Shown: positions 25,243-34,722, counted from the stretch's first letter. The stretch: DNA of 64,000 bases from Rhodococcus triatomae (GCF_014217785.1 NZ_CP048814.1:1984001-2048000); one strand, 5' to 3'. The notes: generated by a model not told the origin, from the sequence alone. Made by a program: numbers and translations.

Positions 25243-25917
25243 ATGAAGTCTCTCTCCTCGCGTGCCCTCGTCACCGCCGGTGCGGCGGCGAGCGCGCTGC
25301 TCCTCGGCGCCGGCGTCGCATCCGCTCACGTCACGGTCGTCGCCCCGGGCGCCGAACAGGGCGGATACTCCGTCCTCACCTTCCGCGTCCCGACCGAATC
25401 CGACACGGCCTCCACCACCTCCGTCCGGGTGGAGCTTCCCGAGCTGAAATCCGCTCGTACCGAACCGGTCCCCGGATGGACCTCGGTGATCGAGAAGGAC
25501 CCCACGTCGCAGGCCGCCACCTCGGTGACCTGGACCGCCGATCCCGGTGTCGGCGTCGAGCCGGGCCAGTTCCAGCAGTTCCTCCTCTCCGCCGGCCCGC
25601 TGCCCGACACCGACGAGGTGTCGTTCCCCGCCGTCCAGACGTACAGCGACGGCGAGGTCGTGGCGTGGGATCAGCCGATCGGCGACGACGGCTCCGAGCC
25701 GGACAAGCCGGCACCGACGCTCGCTCTGGCCGCCTCGAGCGGCGACGGACACGGCCACGGGGTCGGCACGGACTCGTCGGCGGACCACTCCGCAGCCGAG
25801 ACCACAGCCGACGCCACCGATTCCACCGCCCGCTGGCTCGGCGGCATCGGCCTGGTGCTCGGTGCGCTGGGTGCCGCACTCGGCCTCGGCGCCGTCCTCA
25901 GGGGACGACGGTCATGA
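25243..25917 (+). CDS. YcnI family (DUF1775) copper-binding exported protein
   Basis: 224 residues. Signal peptide (TAGAAASALLLGAGVASA) cleaved so that the mature protein starts HVTVVAPG; the N-terminal His is the copper ligand in characterised YcnI. The domain spans ~30-160 with WTSVIEKD and SFPAVQTYSDGEVVAWDQP. A His/Asp/Ser/Thr-rich linker (GDGHGHGVGTDSSADHS) and a C-terminal membrane helix follow. It likely binds copper outside the cell for the following CopC/CopD proteins. The stop overlaps the copC start (ATGA). Confidence 0.9.
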   Translation: MKSLSSRALVTAGAAASALLLGAGVASAHVTVVAPGAEQGGYSVLTFRVPTESDTASTTSVRVELPELKSARTEPVPGWTSVIEKDPTSQAATSVTWTADPGVGVEPGQFQQFLLSAGPLPDTDEVSFPAVQTYSDGEVVAWDQPIGDDGSEPDKPAPTLALAASSGDGHGHGVGTDSSADHSAAETTADATDSTARWLGGIGLVLGALGAALGLGAVLRGRRS

Positions 25918-26495
25918 GCGCGCGCCTGCGGGCCGTACCGGTCGGCGTGCACCTCCGGGCCGTACCGGTCGGCGTCCGCCTCCGGGTCGTCCTCGTCGGA
26001 CTGTTCACCATGATCGCCACCACGCTCGGCGTCGGCACGGCCTCGGCGCACTCCGTGGTGACCGGTTCCAATCCCGCCGAAGGCGAACAGATCTCGGCCG
26101 GCCCCGACCGGGTGAGCGTCACGTTCAACGAGGCGCTGCAGGAAACCTTCCCCGCGTTGACGGTGGTGGGGCCGGACGGCAACCTGTGGACAAGAAGCGA
26201 GCCGTCGGTCGAAGGGGCGACCGTCAGCGCGGAACTGGGCGAACTCGGCCCCGTCGGCGACTACACCATCGCCTATCGCGTGACGTCCGCGGACGGGCAC
26301 CCGGTGAACGGCACCATCACGTTCACGCTCACCGCGGAAGGCTCCGGCACGCCGGGAGCGCCCGCCGCCGGTGACGCCGCGGGCGATGCCGAAGGATCGA
26401 GCGGACTCCCGGTGTGGCCGTTCATCGCCGTCGGCGTCGTGGTCGTCGTCGGTGGCCTGTGGTTCGCGCTGCGCAAGCCGCGAGACGAGAACTGA
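25914..26495 (+). CDS. CopC domain copper-resistance/uptake protein
   Basis: 193 residues. The mature domain begins after the signal peptide at HSVVTGSNPAEGEQI, with the N-terminal His ligand, and ends SADGHPVNGTITFTL with the second His (the DGHP motif). A Gly/Ala-rich linker and a C-terminal membrane helix (FIAVGVVVVVGGLWFAL) anchor it. Works with YcnI and CopD in periplasmic-side copper handling. Odd: the region before the signal helix contains a 27-bp duplication giving RAVPVGVHL/RAVPVGVRL, so the leader is unusually long. Confidence 0.9.
   Translation: MSARLRAVPVGVHLRAVPVGVRLRVVLVGLFTMIATTLGVGTASAHSVVTGSNPAEGEQISAGPDRVSVTFNEALQETFPALTVVGPDGNLWTRSEPSVEGATVSAELGELGPVGDYTIAYRVTSADGHPVNGTITFTLTAEGSGTPGAPAAGDAAGDAEGSSGLPVWPFIAVGVVVVVGGLWFALRKPRDEN
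25926..25979. repeat. 27-bp tandem duplication in the CopC leader
   Basis: 25926-25952 and 25953-25979 differ at three bases; a further decayed copy may follow (RVVLVG). In frame; extends the N-region of the signal peptide. Confidence 0.88.
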
Positions 26496-26497
26496 CC

Positions 26498-27436
26498 GTG
26501 GGTGCGGCGACGGCGCGGAGACTGCTGCTCGCCGTACCCACGTCACTGATCGGGGTCGGTCTGGCCTGGCTGCTCGCGCATCCGGCCGGACCGGCACCCG
26601 CCAGCGTGGTCCGGGTGCTCGCCGTGGGCCTGGGCTCGACCGTGCTCGGGCTCACCGCTCTCGCCTGGATCGGGCGGGGCGACCGCCGACCGCTCGTCGA
26701 ACCCGCACGGCTGTGGCAACTGACGGCGGCACTGTCCGGTGCCTGGGCCGTCACCGAGATCGTGTTGCTGGGCCTGGGCGCGGCGGATGCCCGAGCCGGC
26801 GCGGTGTCGGGCTTGTCCGTCGCCCAGTTCTCCGAGTACGTCACGCACAGCAGTACCGGCCGGGTCGGCGTGCTCGTCGTCGTGCTCGTCGTCGCGATCT
26901 CCGTCGCATCGGCCGTGACGTACCGGCGGGAGTCGGCACCGTCCGTCGTACCCGTGCTCGTGCTCGGCGCGCTCGCTCTCGTGGTGCGCCCCATCACCGG
27001 ACACATGTCGCAGCAGTTTCTCGGTTCGGCGCTGGACGCGGTCCACGTGCTCGCGGCGGCACTGTGGTTCGGCGGTCTCACGGCGCTCGCACTCACCGTC
27101 CGCTCCCGCGGAGCGTGGTCGGTGTGGCTGCCGCGCTACTCCACCCTCGCCTGGCGCAGCGTCTGGGTGCTGACGGTCACCGGCGTGATCGACGCAGTCG
27201 TCAAACTCGGTGGGGTGAGCCCGTTCTGGGATACCGGATACGGCCGCATCGTCTCCGCCAAGATCCTCGCCCTCGCTGCCCTGCTGGCGCTCGGCTGGTG
27301 GTGGCGGCGATCGTGGCTTCCGGACGCGGAGAGTCACCGCATATCGGCGGAGGTGTCCGCGCGGCGCGCGACCGTCGAGGTCGTCCTCATGGCCGTCGTA
27401 CTCGGCCTCGCGGCCGCACTGGCCACCACGGGCTGA
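26498..27436 (+). CDS. CopD family copper transport membrane protein
   Basis: 312 residues with about eight membrane helices. The CopD signature is in the middle: PITGHMSQQFLGSALDAVHVLAAALWFGGL with conserved His residues, then WVLTVTGVIDAVVKL and GYGRIVSAKILALAALLALGW. Predicted to move copper across the plasma membrane with CopC. GTG 26498 lies 3 nt after the copC stop; the region before it is copC in another frame. End of the DUF6474-membrane protein-YcnI-CopC-CopD run; its stop touches the stop of the convergent ABC gene. Confidence 0.88.
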   Translation: MGAATARRLLLAVPTSLIGVGLAWLLAHPAGPAPASVVRVLAVGLGSTVLGLTALAWIGRGDRRPLVEPARLWQLTAALSGAWAVTEIVLLGLGAADARAGAVSGLSVAQFSEYVTHSSTGRVGVLVVVLVVAISVASAVTYRRESAPSVVPVLVLGALALVVRPITGHMSQQFLGSALDAVHVLAAALWFGGLTALALTVRSRGAWSVWLPRYSTLAWRSVWVLTVTGVIDAVVKLGGVSPFWDTGYGRIVSAKILALAALLALGWWWRRSWLPDAESHRISAEVSARRATVEVVLMAVVLGLAAALATTG

Positions 27437-28171
27437 TCAGGCTGCCGCGGTGGCGGTCTCGTCGATCTCGATACGTCCGTCCACGACTCGATAGACGATG
27501 TCCGTGCGGTGCAGGTGGCTGCGGTCGTGAGTGACGAGCAGGGTCGCTGTGTCCCGTTCGCGCACCACCGAGAGAATGAGGTCCATGATCGCGGCGCCGC
27601 GCTCCTGATCGAGTGCGCTCGTCGGCTCGTCCACCACCAGCAGCCTCGGGTCGTTCATCAGTGCGCGGGCGAGGTTCACGCGTTGACGCTGCCCGCCGGA
27701 CAACTGTCCTGCCGTCTTGCCCGCGTGGTCGGCGAGCCCGACCGCCTCGAGCAGCTCCCGAGCCTTGTCACGCACCGCCCGTCGGGTCGCGGGAGGAACG
27801 ACGAGCCGCTGACCGAGGTGTGCCGTCACCTCGAGCTGTTCGATCGCGGTGAGCGAGGAGAGCAGGTTCGACTGCTGGAACACCATGCCGATGTTCTCCC
27901 GGCGCACCCGCGTCGCCTCCCGGCGACCGAGCCTCGCCAGGTCGACCACACGGTCTCCGCGGAACCAGACGTGGCCCGAGTCCGGGCGGATCAGGGTCGA
28001 CGCCACCGCAAGCAGGGTCGACTTGCCCGAACCCGACGGGCCGGTGACAGCGGCGATCTCGCCCCGCGCGAGCCCGAGGGACACCCGGTCGAGGGCGGTG
28101 ATCCGGCTGTCCCCGTCGGGGAAGGTCAGCGTGACGTCGTCGAGGCGGAGGAGAGGTTCGGTGGTGGTCAT
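27437..28171 (-). CDS. ABC transporter ATP-binding protein (MacB/LolD/DevA type)
   Basis: 244 residues with all nucleotide-binding motifs: Walker A GPSGSGKSTLL around 44, Q-loop VFQQSNLL, signature LSGGQRQRVNLARAL, Walker B LLVVDEPTSALD, and switch VTHD. The MacB/LolD/DevA subfamily pairs with FtsX-like permeases to drive extrusion of lipids, peptides or drugs without classical pore-forming domains. The start overlaps the permease stop by 4 bp, so the two form a unit. Possibly regulated by the divergent two-component system. Confidence 0.93.
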   Translation of the reverse strand: MTTTEPLLRLDDVTLTFPDGDSRITALDRVSLGLARGEIAAVTGPSGSGKSTLLAVASTLIRPDSGHVWFRGDRVVDLARLGRREATRVRRENIGMVFQQSNLLSSLTAIEQLEVTAHLGQRLVVPPATRRAVRDKARELLEAVGLADHAGKTAGQLSGGQRQRVNLARALMNDPRLLVVDEPTSALDQERGAAIMDLILSVVRERDTATLLVTHDRSHLHRTDIVYRVVDGRIEIDETATAAA

Positions 28172-29214
28172 CGTGCGCTCCCGAGTGCGGTGAGTGGATC
28201 GGTGGTGGACAGGAATCGCAGCGCGAAGGCCGCACCGAGCAGTCCCAGCCCGACGAGGGCCGCTCCGGGAATCAGGGTGGTGGACACGTCGAGAACGAAC
28301 GGGACGGCATCACCCAGAACGGTTCCCATTGCCGCGGTCAGACCGATACCGATCCCGACGCCGGCGACCGACAGGATCAGGGCCTGGCCGAGCGCATCTC
28401 GGGCCAGTGATCCGGTGGTGGCGCCCAGGGCCTTCAAGGTGGCGATGTCGGGCGTCCGCTGAATCGTCCACACGGTGAAGAAGGCCCCGATGACCAGTGC
28501 GGAGATCGCGAACAGCATCGACGTCATCATGGTCAGTGAGGCATTCTCCGATTTGTACGAGCTGATCGCCTCGTAGGATTCGGCGACGGACGCCGAGAGA
28601 GTTCCCGCGGCTGCGTCCGCCGCCCCCGCGTCGTCCACCCCGGACACCGCGAGGACGGTTGCCTCGCCGCCGCGGGGGTTCTCGATCCGCCAGTCCGACA
28701 GCGACATCCACACGGCCGGAAGGTGGCTGTACCAGGTGTCCCCGTCTACCGCAGCCACCGTGAACCGGGTGTCGCCGATCGACACCGTCTGTCCGGCAGC
28801 CGCACCGAGTTCCTCTGCGGCCCCGTCGCTGAGAACGACGGTGCCCGGCGCGGGAAGTCGCTGCGCTCCCGTCGCGCCGTCCGCACCGAACAACGAGACG
28901 GTGGTCTGCGGACCCTCGCCCACGCCGGCCTTGCCGCGGCTGATTCCGATCGGCTCGACCGATTCGGCCGCCAGGCTCCACGCGTCCACCTGGTCCGGTG
29001 TCACGGTGGACTCGTCGAACGACGGCCCGGATCCGGTGTCGGCGAACACCAGCCGATCCGCCGAGATCGACTGGATCGCGGAGATGTTCTGATGACGCAA
29101 CCCCGCGGTCAGACCGCTGAGGAAGCTCACCAGTAGCGCGACCAGCACGACCACGACCGCGATCAGTGCGAAGCGGCCCTTGGCTGCGCGTAGGTCCCTG
29201 AGTGCGACGAACAC
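28168..29214 (-). CDS. ABC transporter permease (FtsX/DevC-like)
   Basis: 348 residues: N-terminal helix (FALIAVVVVLVALLVSFLSGL), a ~190-residue extracytoplasmic domain, then three helices (MMTSMLFAISALVIGAFFTVW, LILSVAGVGIGIGLTAAMG, LIPGAALVGLGLLGAAFAL), the FtsX/MacB topology. The cytoplasmic loop TIQRTPDIATLKALGATTGSL is the typical coupling helix contact. Partner of the ATPase downstream (ATGA overlap). Divergent from the sensor kinase, an arrangement common for efflux systems sensing envelope stress. Confidence 0.9.
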   Translation of the reverse strand: MFVALRDLRAAKGRFALIAVVVVLVALLVSFLSGLTAGLRHQNISAIQSISADRLVFADTGSGPSFDESTVTPDQVDAWSLAAESVEPIGISRGKAGVGEGPQTTVSLFGADGATGAQRLPAPGTVVLSDGAAEELGAAAGQTVSIGDTRFTVAAVDGDTWYSHLPAVWMSLSDWRIENPRGGEATVLAVSGVDDAGAADAAAGTLSASVAESYEAISSYKSENASLTMMTSMLFAISALVIGAFFTVWTIQRTPDIATLKALGATTGSLARDALGQALILSVAGVGIGIGLTAAMGTVLGDAVPFVLDVSTTLIPGAALVGLGLLGAAFALRFLSTTDPLTALGSAR

Positions 29215-29366
29215 GTCGACGTCCTTTCCGGGAAGGGTGGATTCTCGGAAAGAGCACCGTCCGGCGCCTTCCCTTCCTCTACCTTGGCGCTGTGACCGGA
29301 CCGTTCCATCGCACCTCGGAGGGGGACGCCGCCCGACGAAGGAAGGGCGGGCGTCTCCGACTTTCG

Positions 29367-30587
29367 ATGGATGCCGCCCCGGCGGACGGAGATAGCCTGG
29401 ATGGAGTGCACCGCCCCGCTCTCGATCCCGTCTTCGCCGGTATCCGGACCAGCCTTCACCTCCTGGTCGTGACGCTCGCCGGCATCGTGTTCGTCCGCGC
29501 GATCGTGCAGGACGCGCAGTACATGCCGGTGATCGCAGCGCTGTCGATCCTGTTCGTGGCGGTCTATCTGGCCGGTGCCTCGCAGCCGGTGTCCCGGCCG
29601 GGTGTGTGGTGGTGGCTCGCGCTGCTCACCGCGCTGTGGGTGGGACTCACCTTCCTCGCCGGTGACTCCGCCTACATCGTGTTCGGCCTGTTCTTCCTGT
29701 ACCTGCATCTGCTTCCCCGCTTGTGGGGCCTGCTCGCCGTGGCGGCCTCGACGACGGTCGCGGTGGTCGGCGCGGCGATGCACAACGGATGGTCGGTGGC
29801 CGGGATCGTCGGCCCGGTGATCGGCGCCCTCGTCGCCGTCGGCATCGCCGCCGGGTATCAGGCGCTGTTCCGGGAAGCCGCCGAGCGCCAGCAACTGATC
29901 GAGGAACTGATGCGCACCCGGGCCGAGCTCGCCGCGCGCGAACGAGCCGCCGGGACCGCTGCCGAGCGCGAACGGCTCGCCGGTGACATCCACGACACGG
30001 TGGCACAGGGCCTGTCGAGCATCCAGCTGCTACTGCATGCCGCAGAGCGAGCAGCGCCCGACCATCCTGCGCTGGAACGGATCCGGCTCGCTCGCGAGAC
30101 CGCCGCCCAGTCACTCGACGAAACCCGGCAGCTCATCGGCGATCTGACCCCCGCGGCTCTCGACGGACAGTCCCTCGCGGACGCACTCGAGCGGATCTGC
30201 AGACAGGCCGCGACGGAGACCCTGGACACCGCTTTCGTCGTCGAGGGTGCCGCGGTGCGGCTGCCGATGCCCGTCGAGGCCGCACTGGTGCGGATCGCCC
30301 AGGGGGCGGTGTCCAACGTCGTCCGCCACGCCGGCGCCGCCCGGATGGCCGTCACCCTCACCTATTCGGTCGACACCGTGACCCTCGACGTCGTGGACGA
30401 CGGGATCGGGTTCGACGTCGACGTGATCGGCCGCTGCCCCGAGGAGCCCGCCGGCCCCACGTCGGTGTCGTTCGGCCTCGCCTCGACGCGCCGACGCGTC
30501 GAGGCGCTGCACGGCACCATGAGCGTCGAATCCGAGCCGGGGCTGACCGCCGTGGCGGTCTCCTTCCCGATCGGGGAGGAATCGTGA
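29367..30587 (+). CDS. Sensor histidine kinase, NarL-type (HisKA_3)
   Basis: About 406 residues. Five or six membrane helices within ~15-165 without a large outside domain, suggesting an intramembrane sensor. The dimerisation/phosphoacceptor region is ERLAGDIHDTVAQGLSSIQL with His near 209, followed by a HATPase domain with NVVRHAGA (N box) and DDGIGFD (G1). Paired with the LuxR regulator (4-bp overlap) and divergent from the ABC exporter, probably its regulator. The start is uncertain: ATG 29367, GTG 29292 and GTG 29406 are in frame and none has a strong ribosome binding site. Confidence 0.85.
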   Translation: MDAAPADGDSLDGVHRPALDPVFAGIRTSLHLLVVTLAGIVFVRAIVQDAQYMPVIAALSILFVAVYLAGASQPVSRPGVWWWLALLTALWVGLTFLAGDSAYIVFGLFFLYLHLLPRLWGLLAVAASTTVAVVGAAMHNGWSVAGIVGPVIGALVAVGIAAGYQALFREAAERQQLIEELMRTRAELAARERAAGTAAERERLAGDIHDTVAQGLSSIQLLLHAAERAAPDHPALERIRLARETAAQSLDETRQLIGDLTPAALDGQSLADALERICRQAATETLDTAFVVEGAAVRLPMPVEAALVRIAQGAVSNVVRHAGAARMAVTLTYSVDTVTLDVVDDGIGFDVDVIGRCPEEPAGPTSVSFGLASTRRRVEALHGTMSVESEPGLTAVAVSFPIGEES

Positions 30588-31201
30588 TTCGGCTCCTGCT
30601 CGCCGACGACCACGCGATCGTGCGTGCCGGGCTGCGGGCCCTGCTCGACGGCGAGGGCGACATCACGGTGGTCGGGGAGGCGCCCACGGCGGACGCCGCC
30701 GTCGCCTTCTGCGCCACCGAGGAGGTGGATCTGGTGCTCATGGATCTGCGTTTCGGCCCCGGCCGCTCGGGGGTCGACGCCACCCGGGCGCTGCGCGCAC
30801 TCCCCCGGCCGCCCGAGGTGCTGGTGGTGACGAACTACGACACCGACGCCGACATCCTCGGCGCCGTCGAGGCCGGAGCCGCCGGCTATCTGCTCAAGGA
30901 CACCCCGCCCGCCGAACTCCTCACCGCGGTGCGGGCCGCGTCCGCGGGTGAGAGCGTGCTGTCACCGACGGTGGCGTCGAAGCTGATGTCCCGGGTCCGG
31001 CGACCGGAGACGAGTCTGACGCCGCGCGAGATCGAGGTGCTGCGGCTGGTCGCAGCCGGTCATTCCAACCGGGAGATCGGCAAGGAACTGTTCCTGTCCG
31101 AGACGACGGTGAAATCGCACCTCGTGCACATCTTCGGCAAGCTCGGCGTCCGTTCCCGCACGTCCGCCGTCGCCCGAGCCCGCGAGCTCGGCTCCATCTG
31201 A
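30584..31201 (+). CDS. LuxR/NarL family response regulator
   Basis: 205 residues. Receiver domain 1-120 with LLADDHAIVR (acidic pair), phosphoacceptor Asp54 in LVLMDLRFG, VTNYDTDADI and the Lys in YLLKDTPP. DNA-binding domain from ~142 with LTPREIEVLRLVAAGHSNREIG and LSETTVKSHLVHIFGKLGVRSR. Receives phosphate from the overlapping histidine kinase. The likely target is the divergent ABC exporter. A palindromic repeat element lies right after its stop. Confidence 0.93.
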   Translation: MIRLLLADDHAIVRAGLRALLDGEGDITVVGEAPTADAAVAFCATEEVDLVLMDLRFGPGRSGVDATRALRALPRPPEVLVVTNYDTDADILGAVEAGAAGYLLKDTPPAELLTAVRAASAGESVLSPTVASKLMSRVRRPETSLTPREIEVLRLVAAGHSNREIGKELFLSETTVKSHLVHIFGKLGVRSRTSAVARARELGSI

Positions 31202-31210
31202 CCCGCGCCC

Positions 31211-31262
31211 GGGCACAATGTCACACCGGTTCGATCTGAACGAACCGGTGTGACATCGTCCC
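31211..31262. repeat. Palindromic repeat element, copy A (convergent gene ends)
   Basis: ATGTCACACCGGTTCG (31218-31233) pairs perfectly with the reverse complement at 31241-31256 around a 7-nt loop ATCTGAA; weaker pairing extends the stem out to GGG/CCC. It sits between the stops of the response regulator (31201) and GabD2 (31277), so it could end both transcripts. It shares ATGTCACA...TGTGACAT and GTTCGATCTGAAC with copies at 42626, 57932 and 60488. Confidence 0.88.
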
Positions 31263-31276
31263 AGGTGAGAGGGGCC

Positions 31277-32830
31277 CTAGCGGCCCGGGAGGTACTGCAG
31301 CGCCTTCACGAACGGCGGCAGGATCTTGGCCCAGATCTTCGGCGGGAGTCCGCGCGGGCCCCCGAGGTTGAGCACGCGGGTGGTGGCGACGGTCTGCGAC
31401 TCGCAGTACTTGAGCAGTCCGTCCGGTCCGTGCCTGCGGCCGACGCCGGAAATGCCCATGCCGCCCATCGGTGCGCCGGTGGAACCCCAAGCCGGGGCGT
31501 AGCCCTCGTCGACGTTGACCGTGCCGGCGAGGATGCGGGCGGCGATGGCCTCACCCTCGGCCTTGGTACGGGCCCAGACCGACGCGTTGAGGCCGTACTC
31601 GGTGTCGTTGGCCGCGGCGACCGCTGCGTCGACGTCGGGAACGGGGTAGATCGACACCAGCGGTCCGAAGGTCTCGCTGCGGTAGACCTCGGCGTCCTCG
31701 GGAACGTCCGTGAGGACGGTCGGCTCGAAGAACAGCGGGCCCAGGTCGGGACGCGCCTTGCCGCCCGCGACGACGGTGGCCCCCTTGACGACGGCATCGT
31801 CGATGTGACCGGACACCGTCTTGACCTGGTCCTCGGAGACGAGGCTGCCCATCTCGATGCCGAACTCGTAGCCCGGGCCCACCTTCATGTTGCGCACTCG
31901 CTCACCGAACAGACGGGTGAACTCGGCCGCGACGGACTGCTCGACGTAGATGCGCTCGACGGAGATGCAGAGTTGGCCCGAGTTCGAGTAGCACGCGCGC
32001 ACCGCGGCGTCGGTGACCTCACGCAGGTTGGCACCGGCGGTCACGATCATCGGGTTCTTGCCACCGAGTTCGGCGGAGAAGCCGATCAGTCGGCGACCGG
32101 CCTGCTCGGCGAGCAGGGCACCGGTCGCGGACGATCCGGTGAACATGAGGTAGTCGGTGTTCTCCACCAGTGCGGTGCCGACCACGGATCCCGGTCCGGG
32201 GACGACGGCGAACAGGTCGCGCGGCAGGCCCGCCTCGTACATGAGCTCGACGCACGCGAGCGCACAGTACGGGGTCTGGCTGTCCGGCTTGAGGACCACG
32301 GCGTTACCCGCGAGCAGCGCCGCGATGCCGTCGGACACGGCCAGCGTCATCGGGTAGTTCCACGGCGAGATGACGCCGACGACGCCCTTCGGGTGGTAGC
32401 GCACCACCGTCTTGGTGAGAAGCGGCAGCATGCCCTGCACCCGCTTCGGCTTCAGCAGCTTCTCCGCCGCACGCGCGTAGTGGCGCGCGGTCATCGCGAT
32501 GTCGAGTACCTCTTCCTGCGCGGACGCGCGGGACTTGCCGCTCTCTGCCTGCGCCATGTCCATCAGCTCGTCCCGGTGCTTCAGCACCAGGTCCCGGTAG
32601 CGGTGGAAGATCGCGGCGCGCTCGGCGACCGGCCGACGTGCCCACTCCTTCTGCGCCGCCCGGGCCCGCTCCACCGCATCGATCGCGTCGGCCGCGGTGC
32701 CGATCGGGATCGTGGCGAGCTGGGTGCCGGTGAACGCCTCGACGACGGGGCGCGTGGGCCGGTCCGCAGCGTCCGGGATGGCGGCAAGGGCGGCGAGCCG
32801 CGAGAACGTCGCGGCGGTGGGAGCTGGCAT
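31277..32830 (-). CDS. gabD2: NADP-dependent succinate-semialdehyde dehydrogenase, GabD2 type
   Basis: 517 residues, close in length and sequence pattern to M. tuberculosis GabD2 (Rv1731). Oxidises succinic semialdehyde to succinate. Seen: cofactor region ISPWNYPMTLAVSDGIAALL, VLKPDSQTPYCAL, LMFTGSSATG, general-base Glu in FSAELGGKNPMIV, catalytic Cys in NSGQLCISVERIYV and ETFGPLVSIYPV. Soluble. Transcribed alone, divergent from the carboxylase gene with a 320-bp gap. Confidence 0.92.
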   Translation of the reverse strand: MPAPTAATFSRLAALAAIPDAADRPTRPVVEAFTGTQLATIPIGTAADAIDAVERARAAQKEWARRPVAERAAIFHRYRDLVLKHRDELMDMAQAESGKSRASAQEEVLDIAMTARHYARAAEKLLKPKRVQGMLPLLTKTVVRYHPKGVVGVISPWNYPMTLAVSDGIAALLAGNAVVLKPDSQTPYCALACVELMYEAGLPRDLFAVVPGPGSVVGTALVENTDYLMFTGSSATGALLAEQAGRRLIGFSAELGGKNPMIVTAGANLREVTDAAVRACYSNSGQLCISVERIYVEQSVAAEFTRLFGERVRNMKVGPGYEFGIEMGSLVSEDQVKTVSGHIDDAVVKGATVVAGGKARPDLGPLFFEPTVLTDVPEDAEVYRSETFGPLVSIYPVPDVDAAVAAANDTEYGLNASVWARTKAEGEAIAARILAGTVNVDEGYAPAWGSTGAPMGGMGISGVGRRHGPDGLLKYCESQTVATTRVLNLGGPRGLPPKIWAKILPPFVKALQYLPGR

Positions 32831-33150
32831 GTCGTACCCCTACTGGTGAGTAGTTCTTCGAGTTACACCAAACCTACCTGGTTCGTGGCGCGTCTCACAG
32901 GGGCATCCTCCGACCGGTTCCGAAAGCCCCGACACCGCGCCCCGCAAGCCCCCGAGGACGGTGGCCGCGCGCCGCTGCAACCGGACCGCTGTGACTGGTC
33001 ACCAACCTGTTCGACAGGGGTTTGCGACTGGGTCCAGCATTGTCGGTCACCCCTTCTCCGGGTCACGAAATCCTCCCTAGAGTTCACCCGGTCGCCGCGC
33101 CGATCCCCCGCGGATCCGGCGGCCGAATGCACTGAGAGAGGATCCACACG
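32831..33150. other. 320-bp intergenic region, gabD2 / acyl-CoA carboxylase
   Basis: Divergent promoters must lie here. I find no open frame with coding character, no strong inverted repeat, and no tandem duplication. GAGAGGATCC just before 33151 is the ribosome binding region of the carboxylase gene. Confidence 0.5.
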
Positions 33151-34698
33151 ATGGCGAAGAGCACCGCCGCCCTACTCGCTGAACTGGAGGAACGACTCGA
33201 GCAGTCCCTCGAGCCCGGAAGCCCCTCCGCCATCGCCCGCAGGGACGAGAAGGGCCTGCTGTCACCCCGCCGCCGGATCGAGATGCTGCTCGATCCGGGG
33301 ACGTTCATGGAGACCGGCCAACTCGCCAAGAACCCCGGCAACCCCGGCAATCCCTACGGGGACGGGGTAGTGACCGGTCACGGGCTGATCGACGGGCGGC
33401 CGGTCGCCGTCTATTCGCACGATCAGACGGTGTTCGGCGGCAGCGTCGGCGAGATGTTCGGCCGCAAGGTCGCGGCCGTCACCGAGTTCGCGGCGCGGGT
33501 CGGCTGCCCGTGCATCGGCATCAACGACTCGGGTGGAGCCCGGATCCAGGACGCCGTCACCTCGCTCGCCTGGTACGCGGAGATGGGCCGACGCCAGGTT
33601 CCCCTGCTCGGTGTGTGCCCCCAGGTGTCGATCATGCTCGGCAAGTGCGCCGGGGGCGCGGCGTACGGGGCGATCAACACCGACGTCGTCGTCGCCGTGG
33701 ACGAGCAGGCCTACATGTTCGTGACCGGCCCGGGAGTCATCAAGGCCGTCACCGGCGAGGAGGTGAGCATCGACGACCTCGGCGGAGCACGGGCCCAGGC
33801 CGCGAACGGCAACGTCCACCACGTCGCCCCCACTGAGGAGGCCGCCTTCGAATGGGTGCGGCACTACCTGAGCTTCCTGCCGTCCAACCGGCACGACGTC
33901 CCGCCGATCGTCAATCCCGGCCTCGAACCCGAAATCACCGACAACGACCGGAAACTCGACACGTTCATGCCGGACTCGGACAACGCGTCGTACGACATGC
34001 ACGACCTGTTGGTGAACATCTTCGACGACGGCGACTTCCACGAACTCGCCGCACAGACCGCGAACAACATCATCACCGGGTTCACGCGCGTCGACGGCCG
34101 CCCGGTGGGCGTCGTCGCGAATCAGCCGCTCGTGCTCAGTGGCGCGCTCGATCAGGCGAGCGCAGACAAGGCGGCCCGCTTCGTCCGGCTGTGCGACGCG
34201 TACGAGTTGCCGATCGTGTTCGTGGTGGACACTCCGGGATTCCTTCCCGGCGTGGAGCAGGAGCGCAACGGCGTGCTCCGCAGCGGTGGCCGGTTCCTGC
34301 TCGCCTTCGCCGCGGCGACCGTCCCGAAGGTCACCGTCGTGGTGCGAAAGTCGTACGGCGGCGGCTACGCGGTGATGGGCAGCAAACAACTGGGATCCGA
34401 CGTCAACTTCGTGTGGCCGACTGCTCGAATCGCGGTCATGGGCGCTGATGCCGCAGTGGGAATGCTGTATCGGCGGGAGATCGAATCGGCCGGCGAGCAC
34501 GGCGAAAAGTTGCGGAAAGAACTGGTCGACACGTATAACGAGAACGTCGCAACGCCGTACGCAGCCGCCGAGCGCGGCTACATCGACGCGGTGATCGAGC
34601 CGTCGACCACCCGTCTGGAAATCCGCCGAGCACTGAAGATCCTCCGCAACAAATCAGCAACGCCCGGATTCCACAAGCACCACCTTCTGCCGATCTGA
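33151..34698 (+). CDS. Acyl-CoA carboxylase, beta (carboxyltransferase) subunit
   Basis: 515 residues, the usual size of propionyl/acetyl-CoA carboxylase beta chains. Two crotonase-fold halves are visible: [19 protein letters not shown] with [19 protein letters not shown] (N-half), and [20 protein letters not shown] with [19 protein letters not shown] (C-half), which hold the two oxyanion holes for biotin and acyl-CoA. Transfers CO2 from carboxybiotin to an acyl-CoA to make malonyl- or methylmalonyl-type extender units. The biotin-carrying alpha subunit is not in this window, so the partner and the substrate are unknown. Confidence 0.92.
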   Translation: MAKSTAALLAELEERLEQSLEPGSPSAIARRDEKGLLSPRRRIEMLLDPGTFMETGQLAKNPGNPGNPYGDGVVTGHGLIDGRPVAVYSHDQTVFGGSVGEMFGRKVAAVTEFAARVGCPCIGINDSGGARIQDAVTSLAWYAEMGRRQVPLLGVCPQVSIMLGKCAGGAAYGAINTDVVVAVDEQAYMFVTGPGVIKAVTGEEVSIDDLGGARAQAANGNVHHVAPTEEAAFEWVRHYLSFLPSNRHDVPPIVNPGLEPEITDNDRKLDTFMPDSDNASYDMHDLLVNIFDDGDFHELAAQTANNIITGFTRVDGRPVGVVANQPLVLSGALDQASADKAARFVRLCDAYELPIVFVVDTPGFLPGVEQERNGVLRSGGRFLLAFAAATVPKVTVVVRKSYGGGYAVMGSKQLGSDVNFVWPTARIAVMGADAAVGMLYRREIESAGEHGEKLRKELVDTYNENVATPYAAAERGYIDAVIEPSTTRLEIRRALKILRNKSATPGFHKHHLLPI

Positions 34699-34722
34699 TT
34701 CGCCCGACAGAGAGCTTTCACG

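Noticed and set aside
31218-31256. Palindrome TCACA...TGTGA read as a CRP-type operator
   Set aside because: CRP sites are TGTGA-N6-TCACA; here the half-sites face the opposite way and form a long hairpin after stop codons, fitting a terminator/REP element better.
31250-33370. Long open plus-strand frame (about 700 codons) antisense to gabD2
   Set aside because: It mirrors a highly conserved dehydrogenase gene; such frames arise from GC-rich third positions. Arg/Gly/His-rich translation, no motif, no ribosome binding site.
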